A stretch of 64,000 bases of DNA from assembly GCA_027621365.1 (NCBI GenBank), contig JAQCBH010000002.1, positions 62,001 through 126,000 on the forward strand. The letters are read 5' to 3'. Source of the DNA: Bacteroidota bacterium (GTDB lineage Bacteria; Bacteroidota; Bacteroidia; NS11-12g; UBA955). The translations under genes were made by a program, and so were the position numbers. Positions 42,500 to 50,966 of this stretch are shown piece by piece. Numbering within the stretch: position 1 is the first letter of the stretch; each line of letters starts with the position of its first letter. A model generated the notes under the pieces. It did no database searches, was not told the DNA's origin, and was given only the letters and a program-made list of their open reading frames with translations.

Positions 42500-42507
42500 C
42501 AAAGGTA
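42500..42507 (-). promoter_or_regulatory. -7 promoter element TACCTTTG (minus strand)
   Basis: CAAAGGTA on the + strand, an exact TAnnTTTG match 4 bases before the thioredoxin-lipoprotein ATG. It separates this gene from the upstream nadC. Confidence 0.7.
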
Positions 42508-42543
42508 GGCATAAGCTCGCCTTCCATCAGTGACCCAGGTCGC

Positions 42544-43404
42544 TTAGACGATGCGCGTTTTGAAACTGATGTCCAAAGCACGAACCGAGTGCGTCAGCGC
42601 CCCTAAACTGATGAAGTCTACCCCTGTCTCGGCATAGGGCTTCAAATTGCCCAAATGAATGCCTCCAGAGGCTTCGGTTTCTGCTCGTCCTTGAATGATC
42701 GCTAGGGCCTCCTTGATCTGTTCAGGGCTAAAATTGTCCAGCATGATTCGCTGAACTCCTTCGCAGGCCAAGGCCTGCCTGACTTCATCCAAATTGCGCG
42801 TTTCCACCTCCAAGGCCAATGAAGCATCATGATGGGCTCGGTACTGATTGACCGCAGCCACGGCTGATGCTATTCCCCCAGCTGTGTCGATGTGATTGTC
42901 CTTGAGCATGAACATGTCGTACAAGCCCATGCGGTGATTGTGACCTCCGCCCATTCGAACGGCCCATTTCTCCAGGGCCCTTAATCCCGGAAGCGTTTTA
43001 CGCGTATCCAAAATTCGGGTGGGACTGTCTACCGAACGTACCATCTCAACGGCTTGGTAAGTAGCAGTGGCAATGCCCGAGCAATGTTGCATCAAATTCA
43101 GCATCAATCGCTCGGTTGACAACAAGGATCGTGCAGAGCCTTGAACCTCTCCCAACTGTGTGCCGGCCTTCAGATATTGCCCGTCTTCTGCCTGCCATTT
43201 GATGTCCAAGCCCGGGTCTACCCGATGAAGCAAAACCGAAGCCAGCTTTAGCCCGGCTACAACCCCATCTTCCTTCAACAAGAGACGAGAGTGAGCCTGA
43301 ACGTCCGAGCCAATGGAAGCCAGAGTGCTGCAATCTCCAGCACCCAAATCTTCGGCTAACCAAGCATCCAGCTGAAGGCCAAAGTCTTCAGAGTTGAAAT
43401 CCAT
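42544..43404 (-). CDS. nadC: Nicotinate-nucleotide pyrophosphorylase (carboxylating)
   Basis: 286 residues. QPRTase motifs are present: EDLGAGDCSTLA near the start, TERLMLNLMQHCSGIAT, ILDTRKTLPGLRALEKWAV, RMGGGHNHRMGLYDMF and MLKDNHID. It makes nicotinate mononucleotide from quinolinate and PRPP in de novo NAD synthesis. It lies 4 bases downstream of the endonuclease I gene, so it may be read from the same transcript, although the functions are unrelated. Confidence 0.94.
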   Translation of the reverse strand: MDFNSEDFGLQLDAWLAEDLGAGDCSTLASIGSDVQAHSRLLLKEDGVVAGLKLASVLLHRVDPGLDIKWQAEDGQYLKAGTQLGEVQGSARSLLSTERLMLNLMQHCSGIATATYQAVEMVRSVDSPTRILDTRKTLPGLRALEKWAVRMGGGHNHRMGLYDMFMLKDNHIDTAGGIASAVAAVNQYRAHHDASLALEVETRNLDEVRQALACEGVQRIMLDNFSPEQIKEALAIIQGRAETEASGGIHLGNLKPYAETGVDFISLGALTHSVRALDISFKTRIV

Positions 43405-43408
43405 GGTA

Positions 43409-45577
43409 TTAGGGCTTTAGAACGGCAGAAGCAGCCTGTGCGCCCGTCGCTCCTTTTACCAAAATCAAGTAGGTTCCAGAAGCCAAATCAGCCATAGGCA
43501 GAGACAAAATGGTTCCACCTTGGGTCGTTTGGCTCATGACGGTACGTTCGAAATAGTCCACAAGCGTTACGGAAACTTCTTGTCCTGCAAAGGCAGACAA
43601 ATCTACCTGGCATCGATCGGTACTGGGGTTCGGATACACCTTTACCTCGCGAATGTCGCTGTTGACTGCGCGAGAAACTTTGCGCTCACAGTCATTTCCT
43701 TCAGGCACAAAACTCATGTCGCTGAAATCGATGTAACAAGCCCATTCAGGATGGTCCACAAAGGGATTTCGATTGCCCTGAACCGATGTGATGTACTCAC
43801 AGCGAGCCATCTCCCAGTCACTTGGAGGGAATTGGGTATTCCATTCCTTCAAGATGTATTGGTCCTGTTCGGTTCCCAAGAAGGTATTCGCCGTTGGAAT
43901 AGTAAAGGGCTTATCGGCTTTGTTGTAAGTAGCGCAGATGTAGAAGTTCGCACGCGCCAGGGCACCCTTCGCCCAATCGCGGGGCTCGTACACAAATTCA
44001 CCCAATGAGTCGCGGCCGAATTTTCCGGCGTAGAATTCAGACGAAACGGTCTTTACTATTCCCAGCGGATAATTGGATCGAACCGCATTGGCTCCATTCT
44101 GATTGACGGTCCACAAAATGAACAAATCGCTATAGTTGGCGCTGTCTTCGCTGCCCTCACCCATCCAAGAGTAGGGATAAGAATGCTCGCGTGACATGCT
44201 GTTGAATACGAAGGGCTCGGTAAATACTTGTTTCCATGCACTGTAGAAACACTCCATGACACGCTGCCCACCTACGGTATCATAAGCCTCGAAGTTGTTG
44301 ACTACGGTATTGATGTAGTTCGAGTAATACACGCGGAAGTGAGGGTTCACTTTGGCTCTCAATTTGGCAATGAATTGGGTGTCAGCTGTACTGATGCCAT
44401 TGTAATAAGTGCCTGCCTCCAACCCGGGGGTTGTCACATACACATACTTGGAGGAGTCGGTGTAATTCAAATAAGAACCATATCCATTTACAGCGTAGGC
44501 ATAGAAGTCGTATTGGGTATTGGCGACGATCTTGTCAATCTCTACCTCTCCAGAGCCCCCTAGGTAAACCACTCGGCTGTTGCCTACATAGCCACCTTGT
44601 TCGTACACTTGGCCGTCTATGGGCAAATCAGACCCTTGCAATATGATGATGGCATCAGCAGTAGAATGCGATGTTGTGGCAAACAAACGATAGGCTTTGT
44701 TGCTGCTAATGGCCAAGGCGGGAATTCCCACTGGTTGACTAGCCAAACCGCCGACAATTCCGTACAAATTCAATTTGTATGCGCCATTTTCTGGGTCATT
44801 GCTATTGATGGATACTTCTGCTTTGTAGCTACCGCTGGCTGTTGCTGACATGCCCAAAACCAAATCGCTATTCTCTCCTGGTTTCAATAACAAGGGAAGG
44901 CTGGTTTTGACAGAAAAATTCGAAGCAGCCGCACCGCTAAATGTGACGGTTTTGATTTCCAAATCTTCAACGGTTGAGATGTTTTTCACCGACAAAACGA
45001 TGCTGGTATCGCTTCCATTTTGAATCTCAGCTCCTTGAACCTGTTCGGATCCATTGTAGGAAACTTTGATCTCGGGCAATAATCCGCCGGCTGCAGGACC
45101 GATGTACACGTCATCCATCGCCACGTTGAATCCAGGGGCCTTGCTGCTGTAAATAAAGCGCACATACCGCGAACTAGTTTTGAGCTTATCAATGACCTGA
45201 ACATAGGTCAAGGGCAAATCGTTGTTGTACGAACGAACCGTGCTCCATGTGTTTCCATCTGCTGATTCTTCAACCGCGAATTGGCCTTCCCAGGAATTGC
45301 TTCCTGTTCCGCGAATCCAATACTGAAGGGTATCGGGTTTGGAACTAAAATTGATCAGCAGGTATTCACCCGTTCCATCAAATTTGATGGCAAAGGGACC
45401 TGAAACGTAATAGCCTCCACCCGAATAGGTTTCGTTGCCATTGTTCTTGCTCAAATCCTTGCTCCAACCTGTTGGAGGAGAAGCAATGGTGGTAAAATCC
45501 CAGGAGGTGGGAAGAGTAGCTTGTGCTTGCAAACCAAAAGCCAAAGCCATGGCTGCCAAATATGAATATAGCTTCAT
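43409..45577 (-). CDS. T9SS-exported endonuclease I with beta-domains
   Basis: 722 residues. Order: signal peptide (1-19); jelly-roll or anchor-like domain (about 22-160); choice-of-anchor-D/HYDIN-like domain (about 168-276); fibronectin-III-like domain (about 285-388); endonuclease I (EndA/Vvn, His-Me finger) domain (about 390-625); T9SS type A sorting domain (about 648-722, VKVYPNPSTDRCQVDL). The nuclease signature is SREHSYPYSW, with H465 as the likely catalytic histidine. Endonuclease I enzymes cut DNA and sometimes RNA without sequence preference and need a divalent metal. It is 1 base from the TonB receptor gene, so the secreted nuclease, receptor and LTD protein form one operon. Confidence 0.85.
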   Translation of the reverse strand: MKLYSYLAAMALAFGLQAQATLPTSWDFTTIASPPTGWSKDLSKNNGNETYSGGGYYVSGPFAIKFDGTGEYLLINFSSKPDTLQYWIRGTGSNSWEGQFAVEESADGNTWSTVRSYNNDLPLTYVQVIDKLKTSSRYVRFIYSSKAPGFNVAMDDVYIGPAAGGLLPEIKVSYNGSEQVQGAEIQNGSDTSIVLSVKNISTVEDLEIKTVTFSGAAASNFSVKTSLPLLLKPGENSDLVLGMSATASGSYKAEVSINSNDPENGAYKLNLYGIVGGLASQPVGIPALAISSNKAYRLFATTSHSTADAIIILQGSDLPIDGQVYEQGGYVGNSRVVYLGGSGEVEIDKIVANTQYDFYAYAVNGYGSYLNYTDSSKYVYVTTPGLEAGTYYNGISTADTQFIAKLRAKVNPHFRVYYSNYINTVVNNFEAYDTVGGQRVMECFYSAWKQVFTEPFVFNSMSREHSYPYSWMGEGSEDSANYSDLFILWTVNQNGANAVRSNYPLGIVKTVSSEFYAGKFGRDSLGEFVYEPRDWAKGALARANFYICATYNKADKPFTIPTANTFLGTEQDQYILKEWNTQFPPSDWEMARCEYITSVQGNRNPFVDHPEWACYIDFSDMSFVPEGNDCERKVSRAVNSDIREVKVYPNPSTDRCQVDLSAFAGQEVSVTLVDYFERTVMSQTTQGGTILSLPMADLASGTYLILVKGATGAQAASAVLKP

Positions 45578-45578
45578 G

Positions 45579-48281
45579 TTAAAAACTCAATCGAATTCCA
45601 GTGGTATAGCGAAGACCTGTAGAAACATACACTTCCAAGTTTTGGGGGTTGAAGGTGGCTTCGGGATCTCCATTGACGCTGCGATGCTGAGCATCGCTGA
45701 TGTACAAATTGTTGGTGACGTTGTTGGCAGAGGCATACAAGGATACCCGTAGCCCATTGCTCATGGTGAATCGATACCCTGCCGTAAGATTCAAATACCA
45801 ATAATCGGGAATGCGAATCGATTCGGTTTGAGCATAGTCTCCCTGCAGAGCGGTAGGATCAAAATCGGCAAATTGCTTAGCGAAGCGAACATACTGAGCG
45901 CTGGCATAGGCCCCTTTCAGCTGAGTAGGCTCCCAACGAATCAAGAAAGCCTGCTGGTTTTGTGCCGCATCACCCACATGAACACCGGTGGCATCGAAAT
46001 CGACAACCCCAATGGAGTCACCTTGGTCATTCTGAATGATGGCACGGCTGCCGGAAGACCAAATCCAATCGCCCAATGACTGACTGTACTCAATGCTGAT
46101 TCCGTCACCCACTTTGAAGGAAGCCTGCAACTCTTGACCCATGTGACGAGCCGAGATGTTGTTGATGTTGTACGAATACTGATTCCCGTCAGGATCGGTA
46201 AAGACCGGCAAATAGTCAGCCGGCTTATTGGCCCAATTGGTATAATAGGCATTCCAATTCAGCGCCAAACGCTTGCTGCGGTAGCCCATTCCTGCCTCGG
46301 CTGAATAAACCAGCTCGTTCTTGGCCGATTGCACTACGCGGTTCTTGGTATCGAAAATGTTGTTGAAACGAGTAGGTCGGTTCAAGTAACCCAGGTTGGT
46401 GAACACGTTCAATCGACGACTGATGTTCTGATTGAAACCTGATTTCACAGTGAACCCTTGGCGGAAAACCCAATCCGTTTCATAGGCTTGGCCACGATTG
46501 GGGCCATTGAAGTAATCAATGCGCTTGTACCATGAACCCGAACTGCTCACATTCAAAAAGGCACTGCTCCGAGCACGGGCATATTCCAATTCAGAAAAGG
46601 CACCGGCCCAGCGAACCAAGCCGTCGTTGTGGTAACCGTGAATGTCACCCACCCTGTACATGTGCTTGGCATCGTATGCGGGGTTCAAATCCCGTACATC
46701 GGGAATGAAGTAATCTCCGCCCAAAAGATCGTAGGCTTGGCGGTAATGCTGACCCTGGTAGGCTCTCAAATCGACCCCTCCGGTCAAACTCCAACGCTCA
46801 TTCAACTTGCGCTGAGCAGTGGTCAATGCCCCTACCCAAGTGTGGTTATTCACACTGCGCTGAATGATGCCCATTGATTTTTTCTCGCTATCGCTGTATT
46901 GTGGATCAATGGGGTCAATGAAGAAATTACCGACAGTATTCAAGAACCAGATATCCTGGAAGTTGTACTGACCGTACAACGAGGGGTATTGCTTGATTCG
47001 GCTTCCGTATGAAGAAGTTCCCCCACCGGTTCCAACCGAAACATAGACAGTTGAGGAGATCAGCAAATCGGCATTGGGGCGGTAATCGTGCTTGAGGTAA
47101 ATCTGAGGCTTGTGAAACATGTTCTCGCGCTCGTTCAATTTGCGCAAGCCTCCCCAGGTGGTATCACCTGTATTCGGATCAACCGTAGCTTGGTAGAATT
47201 CACCCCAATGCTGGTTGTAACGACGCCCCATGTCAATGGCCATATTGGGATTGTTGGGGTCGTACATGTTCATGTCTTGAGCCAGGGCGGCATCGTACAA
47301 TTGCAATCGGGCGCGATAGCTTCTCTGACCGTGACTTTGAGGCGCTCCCATGGCTGTCAAGGATAGCGTATGCTTTTGCCCCCACTGCTTTTCCACTTTG
47401 GCGAAGTAGGCATACATGTCATCATACAAGGCATCGACATAACCCGTTGATGAGCGCTTGGTGAAATTCAAGGTAAAGCCCCAGTCACCAGGCAGGCGAC
47501 CGCTGGCATAGGTGAAACCAAATTTTTGGTAACGAGAATCACCGGTTTCCACGTTGGCTTCCAAGTACTCTTTGTTGCCTAAACCCTTTGTGATGATGTT
47601 CATGGTTCCACCTACGGCGGGGTTGGCAATTCGGCTTGAACCCAAACCGCGCTGAACCTGCGTCAAGGCCGTAACCGACGACAAACCGAACCAGTTGGAC
47701 CAATACACCCAACCGTTTTCCATGTCATTGACCGGAATTCCATCGATCATCACCGCAATGTTGCGCTGATTGAAACCGCGAATGGTAATGCGGGCATCAC
47801 CAGCTCCGCCTCCTTGTGAAGTAGCATACACACCGGGGGTTTGGTTCAAGAGCAAGGGCATATCTTGGCTTCCCAAGCGCTCGTTCAAATCGCGGCTGCT
47901 CAGGTTGCTATACGCAATGGGCGTCTTTCGATCTTTGGCAATAGAGGCCGTAATCTGTACCGCTTGGATGGAGGAACTTTGGTTCTCCAATCGAAAGAGC
48001 AAACCGTTGACCAAGGGGCGGTCACCTTGCACAAACAAGGTGTCGCTGCTGTAACCGTCCAAAATGGCGACCAAGGAATATTCCCCCATGGGCAATTGCA
48101 TGGAAAACAAACCTTGAGCATCCGTTTCGACCGAAATGCTTTTGGCAGAAACAGTCACTCCGCTCAGCCATTCATCGGTTACCGCATCTTGCACACGGCC
48201 TTTGACAGTGACTTGGGCCTCCAGGGCCGAAGCCGCACCCAATAGGGCTAAAGCCCATACGCAGAACTTGAGCCCCTTCAT
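45579..48281 (-). CDS. TonB-dependent outer membrane receptor with carboxypeptidase-like regulatory domain
   Basis: 900 residues. The signal peptide (1-22) ends LEAQ. A CarboxypepD_reg-like beta-sandwich (about 24-95: VKGRVQDAVTDEWLSGVTV) is followed by the TonB plug (about 115-235, with DARITIRGFNQRNIAVMIDG and NPAVGGTMNIIT) and a 22-strand barrel ending in Phe (GLRYTTGIRLSF). A TonB box is not obvious. It is not SusC-like: no SusD partner is next to it. Such receptors import Fe-chelates, vitamins or oligomers across the outer membrane; here a nucleic-acid-related cargo is suggested only by the adjacent nuclease and nucleotidase genes. It is preceded 2 bases upstream by the LTD-T9SS gene. 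Confidence 0.9.
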   Translation of the reverse strand: MKGLKFCVWALALLGAASALEAQVTVKGRVQDAVTDEWLSGVTVSAKSISVETDAQGLFSMQLPMGEYSLVAILDGYSSDTLFVQGDRPLVNGLLFRLENQSSSIQAVQITASIAKDRKTPIAYSNLSSRDLNERLGSQDMPLLLNQTPGVYATSQGGGAGDARITIRGFNQRNIAVMIDGIPVNDMENGWVYWSNWFGLSSVTALTQVQRGLGSSRIANPAVGGTMNIITKGLGNKEYLEANVETGDSRYQKFGFTYASGRLPGDWGFTLNFTKRSSTGYVDALYDDMYAYFAKVEKQWGQKHTLSLTAMGAPQSHGQRSYRARLQLYDAALAQDMNMYDPNNPNMAIDMGRRYNQHWGEFYQATVDPNTGDTTWGGLRKLNERENMFHKPQIYLKHDYRPNADLLISSTVYVSVGTGGGTSSYGSRIKQYPSLYGQYNFQDIWFLNTVGNFFIDPIDPQYSDSEKKSMGIIQRSVNNHTWVGALTTAQRKLNERWSLTGGVDLRAYQGQHYRQAYDLLGGDYFIPDVRDLNPAYDAKHMYRVGDIHGYHNDGLVRWAGAFSELEYARARSSAFLNVSSSGSWYKRIDYFNGPNRGQAYETDWVFRQGFTVKSGFNQNISRRLNVFTNLGYLNRPTRFNNIFDTKNRVVQSAKNELVYSAEAGMGYRSKRLALNWNAYYTNWANKPADYLPVFTDPDGNQYSYNINNISARHMGQELQASFKVGDGISIEYSQSLGDWIWSSGSRAIIQNDQGDSIGVVDFDATGVHVGDAAQNQQAFLIRWEPTQLKGAYASAQYVRFAKQFADFDPTALQGDYAQTESIRIPDYWYLNLTAGYRFTMSNGLRVSLYASANNVTNNLYISDAQHRSVNGDPEATFNPQNLEVYVSTGLRYTTGIRLSF

Positions 48282-48283
48282 GC

Positions 48284-49210
48284 CTAGTCTTTAACGAAGG
48301 TGATGGCCCTGCGCTGGCTGGCGTTTTGCACTTCCAAGGTATACACTCCTGATGCGAGTTCAGAAACGTCTACTTGTGCGCCATCTACACCGGCAATAGC
48401 CACAAAATTCAGGGCAATGCGTTGGCCAGAGACAGCAACGGCCGTTACTTCTTCGATGGCCAATCCCAAAACAGTCAACTGCGTTTGAGCGGGGTTTGGG
48501 AAGGCCCACAAGGAAGGGCGAGCCTCCATATCCTTTGCAGACAGAGTATTGCATCCGCACTCGTGAACACCGAGTGAGTCAAACATATTTTGAGGGTGCA
48601 CATTCCACTCTACCGAAGGGTTGAAAAACGGAGGATTCTTGGTCACACCACTCATCACTGTGGCCTTGCGGATCAAGGTTTTGTTGATGGTGTACCAAAG
48701 ACCCAAACCGTTGTTGTAGGGAAAAGAATCGCTCCATGCGGGGCTAGGGCGCTCACCAATGCGGCCGAAAATATCTACGGGCACATAATTGGCACCTGAT
48801 TTCTTATCCAAGCTCAAAGCATCATCCCCGTTGAAACTCATGGAGTATGAGGTGTTGTAATCTTTGCTCAAGAAAAGATCGGCTTTCACTCTCAAAGTCT
48901 CTACTACAGGAGTATCCCGACCGGTCTGAGTGGTATCGCGACGGTCAATCACAACCACCAAAACATCTTTGGGCCCTAAGGTTCCCGACAAAGCGTCTGA
49001 ATATTGGGGCGTCCAAGACGCTGACCCATTCTGCCAACGAGTCAAGCGGTACTCGCTCAAGTCGATGGTTGATTCGGTGGGGTTGTAAATCTCAAGGGCT
49101 TTGTTGTTGCGAGACCCCTCTACGTATTCGGAGATGAACAAATCGGTGCACTGTGCTTGGGCAGAAAAGACGGCCAATGCAGCGCTAAGGCTTAAAATGA
49201 AACGACGCAT
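48284..49210 (-). CDS. T9SS-exported protein with lamin-tail-like domain
   Basis: 308 residues. The signal peptide (1-19) ends VFSAQ or AQA. Residues about 22-215 are an LTD-like domain (CTDLFISEYVEGSRNNKALE, then IYNPTESTIDLSEYRL), the form found in many secreted nucleases and adhesins. A short Cys pair HECGC and a T9SS type A domain (LWAFPNPAQTQLTV, ending RRAITFVKD) follow. LTDs are proposed to bind DNA or to mediate adhesion. It is the first gene of the operon with the TonB receptor and endonuclease I, so a nucleic-acid-binding helper is a reasonable inference. Confidence 0.82.
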   Translation of the reverse strand: MRRFILSLSAALAVFSAQAQCTDLFISEYVEGSRNNKALEIYNPTESTIDLSEYRLTRWQNGSASWTPQYSDALSGTLGPKDVLVVVIDRRDTTQTGRDTPVVETLRVKADLFLSKDYNTSYSMSFNGDDALSLDKKSGANYVPVDIFGRIGERPSPAWSDSFPYNNGLGLWYTINKTLIRKATVMSGVTKNPPFFNPSVEWNVHPQNMFDSLGVHECGCNTLSAKDMEARPSLWAFPNPAQTQLTVLGLAIEEVTAVAVSGQRIALNFVAIAGVDGAQVDVSELASGVYTLEVQNASQRRAITFVKD

Positions 49211-49309
49211 AATGATCTATGTGTTTGATTGCAATGCAAATTTGCCGAAAAATTGCCGCTATCCCAAGGCATTCACGGGTATATTGCGTTTCCTTAACAT
49301 TTGCAGGCC

Positions 49310-49317
49310 TAGTTTTG
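49310..49317 (+). promoter_or_regulatory. -7 promoter element TAGTTTTG
   Basis: TAnnTTTG match 19 bases before the ATG of the 5'-nucleotidase C-terminal gene, in the 126-base gap shared with the divergent LTD gene. That gap also holds the 10-base palindrome GCAAATTTGC (49236-49245). Confidence 0.6.
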
Positions 49318-49336
49318 CAAAGCATTCCCCTCCACC

Positions 49337-50113
49337 ATGAGAAACCGCTTCTCCTATTTGTCCGTGATTTCTATCGCTCTATTGTGGTTTACGGCCTGTA
49401 AAACCCCGGTTGTTTTTACCCAGGGTAGCAGTATAACCATCAGCGAAACAAATCATTACGATTCATCGAGCTACCGGATTCTAAGCCCTTATGTTCAGCT
49501 ATTGAAAGACTCCATGAACACCATCATTGGACACACAGAGACGGCCTTGATGAATACAAGACGTACCGGAAATTTGGGGCGTGTAATAGCCGACTACACA
49601 TTGACAGAAGCGAATGCTTATTGTCAGCAATCGGGTCAAGCTCCTTGCCACATGGCTATTCTTAACAACGGTGGTCTTCGCAATTCCATTGGACAAGGTC
49701 CCATTACTTTGGGCCAAGTATTTGAAGTCAGTCCCTTCGAAAACAAACTGGTCATCGTGCAGTTGTCTGGCTCTCAAACAGCCGCCTTGCTGGAATACAT
49801 CGCCGCCCAAGGGGGAACACCCGTGGCCGGTATCGAACTGGAATTCCAAGAAACAGCCCCCTACTTGGTTCGCGCCATGGTTCAAGGACAAGCTTTCGAT
49901 AGCCGACGCTCTTACCGCATTGCCACCAACGACTACATGGCCTTTGGTGGAGACAAATTCACCATGTTTTTGCAGCATGAATCAGTAGAAGAAACTCCAT
50001 TGATGATTCGCGACGTTCTGCTTCGCGGCCTGCAACACGAAACTCAACAGCACAGCCAGGTTCTGGATCGCCCCACCCTACGCGTTTACCCCCATGACGA
50101 AACCGAAAACTAG
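49337..50113 (+). CDS. Lipoprotein with 5'-nucleotidase C-terminal (substrate-binding) domain
   Basis: 258 residues with a lipoprotein signal peptide (lipobox FTAC, Cys21). The rest is the C-terminal domain of UshA-type 5'-nucleotidases: NLGRVIADYTLTEA, LNNGGLRNSIGQGPITLGQV (which includes the NGG motif), NKLVIVQLSG and the late IATNDYMAFGGD that stacks on the nucleobase. The catalytic metallophosphatase domain is in the next gene, overlapping by 20 bases. The two would form a split nucleotidase that releases phosphate from extracytoplasmic nucleotides. Confidence 0.88.
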   Translation: MRNRFSYLSVISIALLWFTACKTPVVFTQGSSITISETNHYDSSSYRILSPYVQLLKDSMNTIIGHTETALMNTRRTGNLGRVIADYTLTEANAYCQQSGQAPCHMAILNNGGLRNSIGQGPITLGQVFEVSPFENKLVIVQLSGSQTAALLEYIAAQGGTPVAGIELEFQETAPYLVRAMVQGQAFDSRRSYRIATNDYMAFGGDKFTMFLQHESVEETPLMIRDVLLRGLQHETQQHSQVLDRPTLRVYPHDETEN

Positions 50114-50966
50114 ACGAGCATTCCTTCAACAGAGTTTGGTTTTAGGTGCCGGACTTGCTCTTCCCAATTGGGCAGTAGCATCGGCTAAGCCCCATAAAGC
50201 TACATTGACGCTGTTGCACACCAACGATTTTCACAGCCGATTGGAACCCTTTCCTTCCAACCACAAGCAATGGCCCAATCTCGGTGGCATTGCCGGCTTA
50301 GGAGGAAGCATCATCCATGAACGCGCCCAAGCCGAATATCATCTATTGGTAGACAGCGGTGATGTGTTTCAAGGCACTCCTTACTTCAATTTGTATGGCG
50401 GCCAACCCGAGTTGGAATGGATGAGTCAAATGGGATATGCCGCTAGTACGCTGGGCAATCACGAGTTCGACAATGGCATAGAGCACCTCATTTCAGCCCA
50501 TCAACGACACGCCAAATTCCCCTTGGTCAATTGCAATTACACCTTCTCGGGTGAGGCTTTCTTCAAACCTTATACAATCGTTGAGAGAGGACCCATACGC
50601 ATTGGGCTCACGGGAGTGGGCATCAACCCCGACGGGTTGATTTCCGAGAGAAGCATGCCTGGTTTGGGCTATACAGACCCCGTTCAACCCCTTCAAAATA
50701 CGGTCAACCATTTGCGCGAATCAGAGCATTGTCATTTGGTATTTGTGCTCTCACATTTGGGTTTCCAATACGACTCTGACAAGATTGACGATCACAAATT
50801 GGCCGCTCGCACCCACGGCATCGACGCCATTTTGGGAGGCCATACCCACACCTTTTTGGACAAGCCTGTTCAAGTGAAAAATGCCCAAAACAAGACGGTC
50901 ATCATCAACCAAGCGGGTTGGGCTGGCCTTCGATTGGGAAAACTGGAATTCGAGGTGCGCGTATGA
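50094..50966 (+). CDS. 5'-nucleotidase-type metallophosphatase (catalytic half), Tat-exported
   Basis: 290 residues. The N-terminus carries a twin-arginine signal (KTRRAFLQQSLVLGAGLAL), so it is probably exported folded with metals bound. Metallophosphoesterase motifs follow in order: LLHTNDFHSR, LVDSGDVFQG, LGNHEFDNG, LSHLGFQ and GGHTHTF, giving all expected dinuclear metal ligands. It lacks the C-terminal substrate domain, which the preceding lipoprotein gene supplies. It overlaps that gene by 20 bases and the rluD start by 4 bases (ATGA). Confidence 0.9.
   Translation: MTKPKTRRAFLQQSLVLGAGLALPNWAVASAKPHKATLTLLHTNDFHSRLEPFPSNHKQWPNLGGIAGLGGSIIHERAQAEYHLLVDSGDVFQGTPYFNLYGGQPELEWMSQMGYAASTLGNHEFDNGIEHLISAHQRHAKFPLVNCNYTFSGEAFFKPYTIVERGPIRIGLTGVGINPDGLISERSMPGLGYTDPVQPLQNTVNHLRESEHCHLVFVLSHLGFQYDSDKIDDHKLAARTHGIDAILGGHTHTFLDKPVQVKNAQNKTVIINQAGWAGLRLGKLEFEVRV

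Noticed and set aside
46676-46703. GGGTTCAAATCCC, which looks like a tRNA T-arm
   Set aside because: It lies inside the TonB receptor gene, and no acceptor, D or anticodon arm can be drawn around it.
49236-49245. Palindrome GCAAATTTGC in the divergent LTD / 5'-nucleotidase intergenic region
   Set aside because: A single 10-base palindrome in AT-leaning intergenic DNA can arise by chance; there is no second copy to support an operator.
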